Shown here one piece after another: positions 32,029-35,569 of a stretch of DNA of 35,569 bases. The notes beneath the pieces were generated by a model that searched no databases, was not told the origin of the DNA, and worked only from the letters and a program-made list of their open reading frames with translations. Source of the stretch: Deltaproteobacteria bacterium (GTDB lineage Bacteria > Desulfobacterota > Desulfobulbia > Desulfobulbales > Desulfobulbaceae). The translations under genes were made by a program, and so were the position numbers. The stretch lies in the NCBI GenBank assembly GCA_024280455.1, contig JAJRQC010000045.1, forward strand, positions 1 to 35,569, read 5' to 3'. Position 1 is the stretch's first letter. Every line of letters starts with the position of its first letter.

Positions 32029-32989
32029 GGGCCACCCTGGGGTCAAATCTGGTATAGAGCAGATCAACCAGCAAATTGATGACCAGTACCATAAGGGTCA
32101 TCATCAACAATATTCCCTGGATCATCGGGTAATCACGGTTCAGGAGGGATTCATAGAGCAGATTACCGAGACCTGGATAGGAAAAAACACGTTCGACAAA
32201 GAGGGCACCGGTGATAATTGATGCCATCTGGGTACCAATCAGAGTCAGAACCGGCAGCAGAGAATTTCTCGCACTGTGATGATACCGGACTTTACATTCG
32301 CTGCAGCCCTTTGCTCTTGCGGTCATGATATACGATTCTTCCATCTGCATGACCATAGAGTTCCTGGTCAGCAGATAAATACCCGGTATTCGAACCAGGA
32401 TGAAGGTACCAAGGGGAAGGGCCAGGTGGTGCAGTATATCAATCACCAGAGAAAAACCTGTTTCACCGCTATAGGGCGTTACAGCTCCGGCCAGCGGAAA
32501 AATTGCCAGCAGGACCCCGAACAGTAACAGGAGCAGAATGCCCATAACAAAATCAGGAAAACCATTGAGCAACATCAGGCAGGTGAGTAATGATCTGTCC
32601 AGCCTGCCGCCACGACGGGAGCCGGATTCAATCCCCAGCAGGATGCCGAATAGGGCAGAAATTATGAAAGCCGATCCCACCAGAAGCAGGGTCCACGGCA
32701 GGGCTTTGACAATAACTTCAGCCACCGGAGCATTATAGGCATACGATTCACCCAGGTCACCGTGTGCCAGTGCTCCCCAGAAGGCGACAAACTGCTCAAA
32801 AAGAGTTTTGTTCAAGGCGAATCGCTCAATGAGTTCTGCCTGCAGTTGCGGCGTCATCACAACCAGGGCCTCGTCTCCGTACAGGGCCATCAGGGGATCG
32901 CCGGCCATCATTTTCGGCAGGATAAAACAGAGGGTCAAAATAAGCAGAAAGGCTGTCAAGTAGGTGAGCAGTATTTTTATTTTTCCCAT
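32021..32989 (-). CDS. ABC transporter permease, DppB/NikB type
   Basis: The 322-residue protein has the DppB N-terminus (ILTLCFILPKMMAGDPLMAL, FALNKTLFEQFVAFWGALA), six spans, the EAA loop (EESYIMTARAKGCSECKVRYHHSARNS, here in its usual place) and the ending NLLVDLLYTRFDPRV. Its start at ATG 32989 follows AGGGG by ten bases and leaves a 38-base gap to the solute-binding gene. Cys residues in the loop (GCSEC) are unusual and might be metal-sensitive. Confidence 0.9.
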   Translation of the reverse strand: MGKIKILLTYLTAFLLILTLCFILPKMMAGDPLMALYGDEALVVMTPQLQAELIERFALNKTLFEQFVAFWGALAHGDLGESYAYNAPVAEVIVKALPWTLLLVGSAFIISALFGILLGIESGSRRGGRLDRSLLTCLMLLNGFPDFVMGILLLLLFGVLLAIFPLAGAVTPYSGETGFSLVIDILHHLALPLGTFILVRIPGIYLLTRNSMVMQMEESYIMTARAKGCSECKVRYHHSARNSLLPVLTLIGTQMASIITGALFVERVFSYPGLGNLLYESLLNRDYPMIQGILLMMTLMVLVINLLVDLLYTRFDPRVAHA

Positions 32990-33027
32990 GACTGTGCAGC
33001 CCCTGTTATCTTGAGACGGTGTCCATG

Positions 33028-34665
33028 TCAATTGTCCATGTCAACAAAAGAGAGCTTATTTAAGGGCAGCGGCACCCCGATGGCTATTCCCTGGTTTGTG
33101 TAAAAAAGGTCGGCGCTGTTGTCATGAGCCCAGAACCAGGTTGGATAATACAGTGGCAGAGTCGGCATCTCATAGGCATAGAGCTCCTGAATCTCTCCGA
33201 GCAGTTTTTTTCTCTTCTGTTCTCCGGTCTCACCGGTTTGCTGCTGCATCAGTACGTTAAGCTGCTTGTTCTTTTCATAGCGAGAGCTGTTAAAGCTTTT
33301 GCCTCCAATGAACCTGTTGACAGATGCCGGATCACCGCCCAGACCTCCATGGCCGCTTAAGGCGAGATCAAACTTCCAGTTTTTGATCATTGCATCAAGG
33401 GTCTTGGGGTCAAGACTTCTCAGGGTAATCTTAATCCCTGCCAGGGCCAGCTGGTCTCTGATCAGTTCAGCTTCCCGTTCGCCGGGATGGCCCTGTGTTC
33501 GCTGACCACTGCCGCTCATCAACAATTCAAACTGCAGCAGTTTGCCGTCTTTTTCATAGAACCTGTCTTTTTTCACATAACCAAGGCCCTCAATGATGCG
33601 ACTTGCCCTGTTCAAATCATAGGGGTCGTCATCCGTCACCTTGCTGAACCAGCGGTTATCAGACGGCAGCAAACCATTACCGCCCGCCAAGGCAAATCCT
33701 CGTTGGCAGATATCAACAAGGGCCTGCCTGTCGATAGCCGCAGCCAGGGCATGGCGGAATTGCCGATTGGCCAGGATTCCTTTCTTATGGTTTATTGTCA
33801 TTTTTGCTACCCAGTCATGGGGGCCGGCCAGGACCGTGAATCCCTTCTGCCTGAGGCTGTCGGCAATTTCTCCGGGAACCTGGCCCGCATTTATCCGGCC
33901 GCGCTCCAGGGCGGTGGCATACATTTCCTGTCGCATTTTTATGAACCTGATCCGGTCAAAAATCGGACGTCCCATACGGTAATCGGAATTGGCCTGGTAC
34001 AGATAGGTTCCCTGCTGTTTATTGTAGTCAACGACCTTGTAGGGACCTGTGCCGATCAAGGCAACGCTTTCACGAAAGGTGACCGGTGAATCAATGTTCC
34101 CCATGATATGCTCGGGCAGGATCGGCATGGTACCGGCAATATTGTGCAGAAAAGGGGCATACTTTTTATTCAGCACCAGCTTTACGGTATGGTCATTGAT
34201 CACCTCGACCCTTTTCACGACACTGCCATCCACCCATTTATAGGGATGTTTCTTGATGTATTCAAAGGTGAAGGCAACATCCCGGGCGGAAAACGGCTGT
34301 CCGTCATGCCAGCTGACGCCTTTTTGCAGAGTAAAGAGATAGCTGTTTTCTTCTTTATTAAATTGCCAGCTGCTTGCCAGATCAGGAACCAATCCTTTTG
34401 TGTCCTTCCACAGCAAGGTGTCAAAAACAAGACTCATCCGGATATAGCCAGGTCCCCGCGGATAATGTCCATATGGTGAAGGCATGCCCCAGTCACCTGT
34501 TTGATCTGCAATGGTATACATTGAACCGGCTCCTGCAGGTTGTATGTACACAATACTTGCCATAAGCAGACAGCAGATGCTCAATAAAGACCTTTGTAAA
34601 GCCGACGGGTACGAACTGTTCTTTCTTGTCATGTTGTTCAATAGTGTTTTTAGCGTATTTTTCAT
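33028..34665 (-). CDS. Family-5 periplasmic solute-binding protein (nickel/peptide class)
   Basis: The 545-residue protein carries an N-terminal signal sequence (about residues 12-47, ending near QPAGAG) and the SBP family 5 fold (LVPDLASSWQFNKEENSYLF, GVSWHDGQPFSARDVAFTFEYI, GTGPYKVVDYNKQQG, FRHALAAAIDRQALVDI). Family members bind peptides, nickel chelates, opines or sugars; the ligand cannot be read from the sequence. I chose ATG 34665, 28 bases after the FmdE-like gene. A 13-bp tandem repeat around the stop codon (33022-33047) may have altered its last residues. Confidence 0.88.
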   Translation of the reverse strand: MKNTLKTLLNNMTRKNSSYPSALQRSLLSICCLLMASIVYIQPAGAGSMYTIADQTGDWGMPSPYGHYPRGPGYIRMSLVFDTLLWKDTKGLVPDLASSWQFNKEENSYLFTLQKGVSWHDGQPFSARDVAFTFEYIKKHPYKWVDGSVVKRVEVINDHTVKLVLNKKYAPFLHNIAGTMPILPEHIMGNIDSPVTFRESVALIGTGPYKVVDYNKQQGTYLYQANSDYRMGRPIFDRIRFIKMRQEMYATALERGRINAGQVPGEIADSLRQKGFTVLAGPHDWVAKMTINHKKGILANRQFRHALAAAIDRQALVDICQRGFALAGGNGLLPSDNRWFSKVTDDDPYDLNRASRIIEGLGYVKKDRFYEKDGKLLQFELLMSGSGQRTQGHPGEREAELIRDQLALAGIKITLRSLDPKTLDAMIKNWKFDLALSGHGGLGGDPASVNRFIGGKSFNSSRYEKNKQLNVLMQQQTGETGEQKRKKLLGEIQELYAYEMPTLPLYYPTWFWAHDNSADLFYTNQGIAIGVPLPLNKLSFVDMDN

Positions 34666-34693
34666 CTTGTTTTTCTTCAGTGGAATCGACACC

Positions 34694-35233
34694 TCACCAT
34701 CCGCGTGAATAATCGGCAAAACAATCCAGACAGAGTTTCTTGTCATCGTTCAGCCGGATTTTATGCTCCGACGCACTTTCACCACATTGCTCACAGATAA
34801 TGCTATTGAAAATCCGCGCCCGCTGGGGAAGTTCAAAAGAAGGCTCACTGAATGTCAGTATTTCCTCGTCAGGCGCATCCAGGATATAGTTTTGGAATTG
34901 TTCTTTATCCCAATCCTGATCCTTTTTGATCTGTTTGTTGAAATTGATCCGGACTTGACTCTTGTCTCTGCGGTTGAAAAAACTGAAGGCGTGTTTGCCG
35001 GTATCACGGTACAGCAGGTTTCCCTTGCCCATTGTGCAACCGGTTAATACCTGCACCGCATCAACACCACAGGCATCATTTTCAGTGACGCAAACTATTT
35101 CTTCGTCTTCTGAAAAGGTAACACCTAATCGGTCAGCTGCTGCCAGGGCAATCCGATAACCAATGGCCAGCCCCGGACAGGAATGGCCATGAAACTCCAC
35201 ACAGTGATCCCAGGCGGTTTGAGGAGCACACAT
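34694..35233 (-). CDS. FmdE-like metalloprotein leading the ABC operon
   Basis: This 179-residue protein has the FmdE core: HGHSCPGLAIGYR with His15, His17 and Cys19, ENDACGVDAVQVLTGCTMGKGNL with Cys55 and Cys66, and RDTGKHAFSF. It also has a C-terminal zinc ribbon with Cys147, Cys150, Cys168 and Cys171. FmdE was named for formylmethanofuran dehydrogenase, but this family is widespread without that enzyme. It starts at ATG 35233 with the strong ribosome site AAGGAGA and is the first gene of the transporter operon. A role in binding or handing over the transported metal is inferred from its cysteines and position. Confidence 0.88.
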   Translation of the reverse strand: MCAPQTAWDHCVEFHGHSCPGLAIGYRIALAAADRLGVTFSEDEEIVCVTENDACGVDAVQVLTGCTMGKGNLLYRDTGKHAFSFFNRRDKSQVRINFNKQIKKDQDWDKEQFQNYILDAPDEEILTFSEPSFELPQRARIFNSIICEQCGESASEHKIRLNDDKKLCLDCFADYSRGW

Positions 35234-35569
35234 TATTCGCTCTCCTTGTTAAAAATTATTATTTTTGTGAAACGCAGTGAAAAAAGTTTACAACATGATG
35301 CCTGCCCGGACAATGAGCGGAACTCCTCATTCCTATAGGGAAAAATCCCGGGCGTAACAGGATGATATTCAGCTCGGATATGTCATGAATCGCCGTGGAA
35401 TCAAAGGACAAGCATGGTCAGGCGTGAATTTAACACCGATTTTCGCGTAACGTTTCCCACTAACATTTAACCCGTCACCTCCTTTCCCTGCTCCCCCTTA
35501 TGCCGCCTCACTCCACGGATTCTCTCGAATCCAAATTTTTCTGACCGATCTATTTGTTATACAACATGA
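35234..35569. other. Leader region of the FmdE/ABC operon
   Basis: No gene is seen on either strand. It should hold the operon promoter and any metal-responsive site. AAGGAGA at about 35239-35246 is the ribosome site. The 10-mer TACAACATGA occurs at 35289-35298 and again at the window end, 35560-35569. I found no recognisable nickel, cobalt or molybdenum cofactor riboswitch core by eye. Confidence 0.45.

Noticed and set aside
35289-35569. TACAACATGA direct repeat as target duplication of an inserted element
   Set aside because: The enclosed 261 bases have no matching inverted ends, and the second copy is cut by the window edge, so chance or paired regulator sites are equally likely.

Overview
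The window looks like a chromosomal segment of an anaerobic, sulfate- or sulfur-metabolising Desulfobacterota, possibly Desulfobulbales. This is an inference from gene content: a System I cytochrome c maturation operon with a cysteine-type CcmE, a NifU-like/GGGtGRT pair behind a selenium-type LysR regulator, an NtrC-type two-component pair, and many short dispersed repeats. No rRNA, tRNA or CRISPR array was seen.

Bases 1-7800 are a worn accessory island. In order it holds a type IIG restriction-methylase remnant that has lost its specificity region, a Fic protein with a small antisense ORF carrying a Fic-inhibition motif, a RhuM gene split by a nested miniature transposon, a helical protein of unknown function, an AbrB/PIN toxin-antitoxin pair, a diverged fragment of the recB 5' end, a Phd/PIN pair, and a zeta-toxin remnant with its partner gene. 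The partner gene carries two in-frame copies of a 96-bp repeat. Internal deletions and insertions recur across this island.

Bases 7811-13224 encode RecB and RecD, overlapping by ATGA and with no recC in the window. recD contains a 9-bp microsatellite coding for a Lys/Thr linker. A hairpin repeat separates this pair from a LysR regulator, which is followed by the NifU-like and GGGtGRT genes (to 16206).

Bases 16300-22620, minus strand, form a ccm operon in transcription order ccmE, ccmF, ccmH, ccmI-like, ccmA, ccmB, ccmC, ccmD (50 codons) and a membrane-anchored TPR protein. Most junctions overlap by 1-4 bases. A repeat-rich spacer follows (22621-23563), including a third copy of the 96-bp repeat. 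Next come an NtrC-family regulator and its sensor kinase (minus strand), a free-standing 41-aa Lys/Cys microprotein gene with its own terminator, a response-regulator stub, and a CPBP membrane protease resembling the exosortase-associated type.

Bases 28683-35233 hold a NicO/RcnA-type Ni/Co exporter convergent with a five-gene minus-strand operon: FmdE-like metalloprotein, family-5 solute-binding protein, two permeases, and a fused double ATPase of the nickel/peptide class. The layout suggests metal uptake and efflux facing each other.
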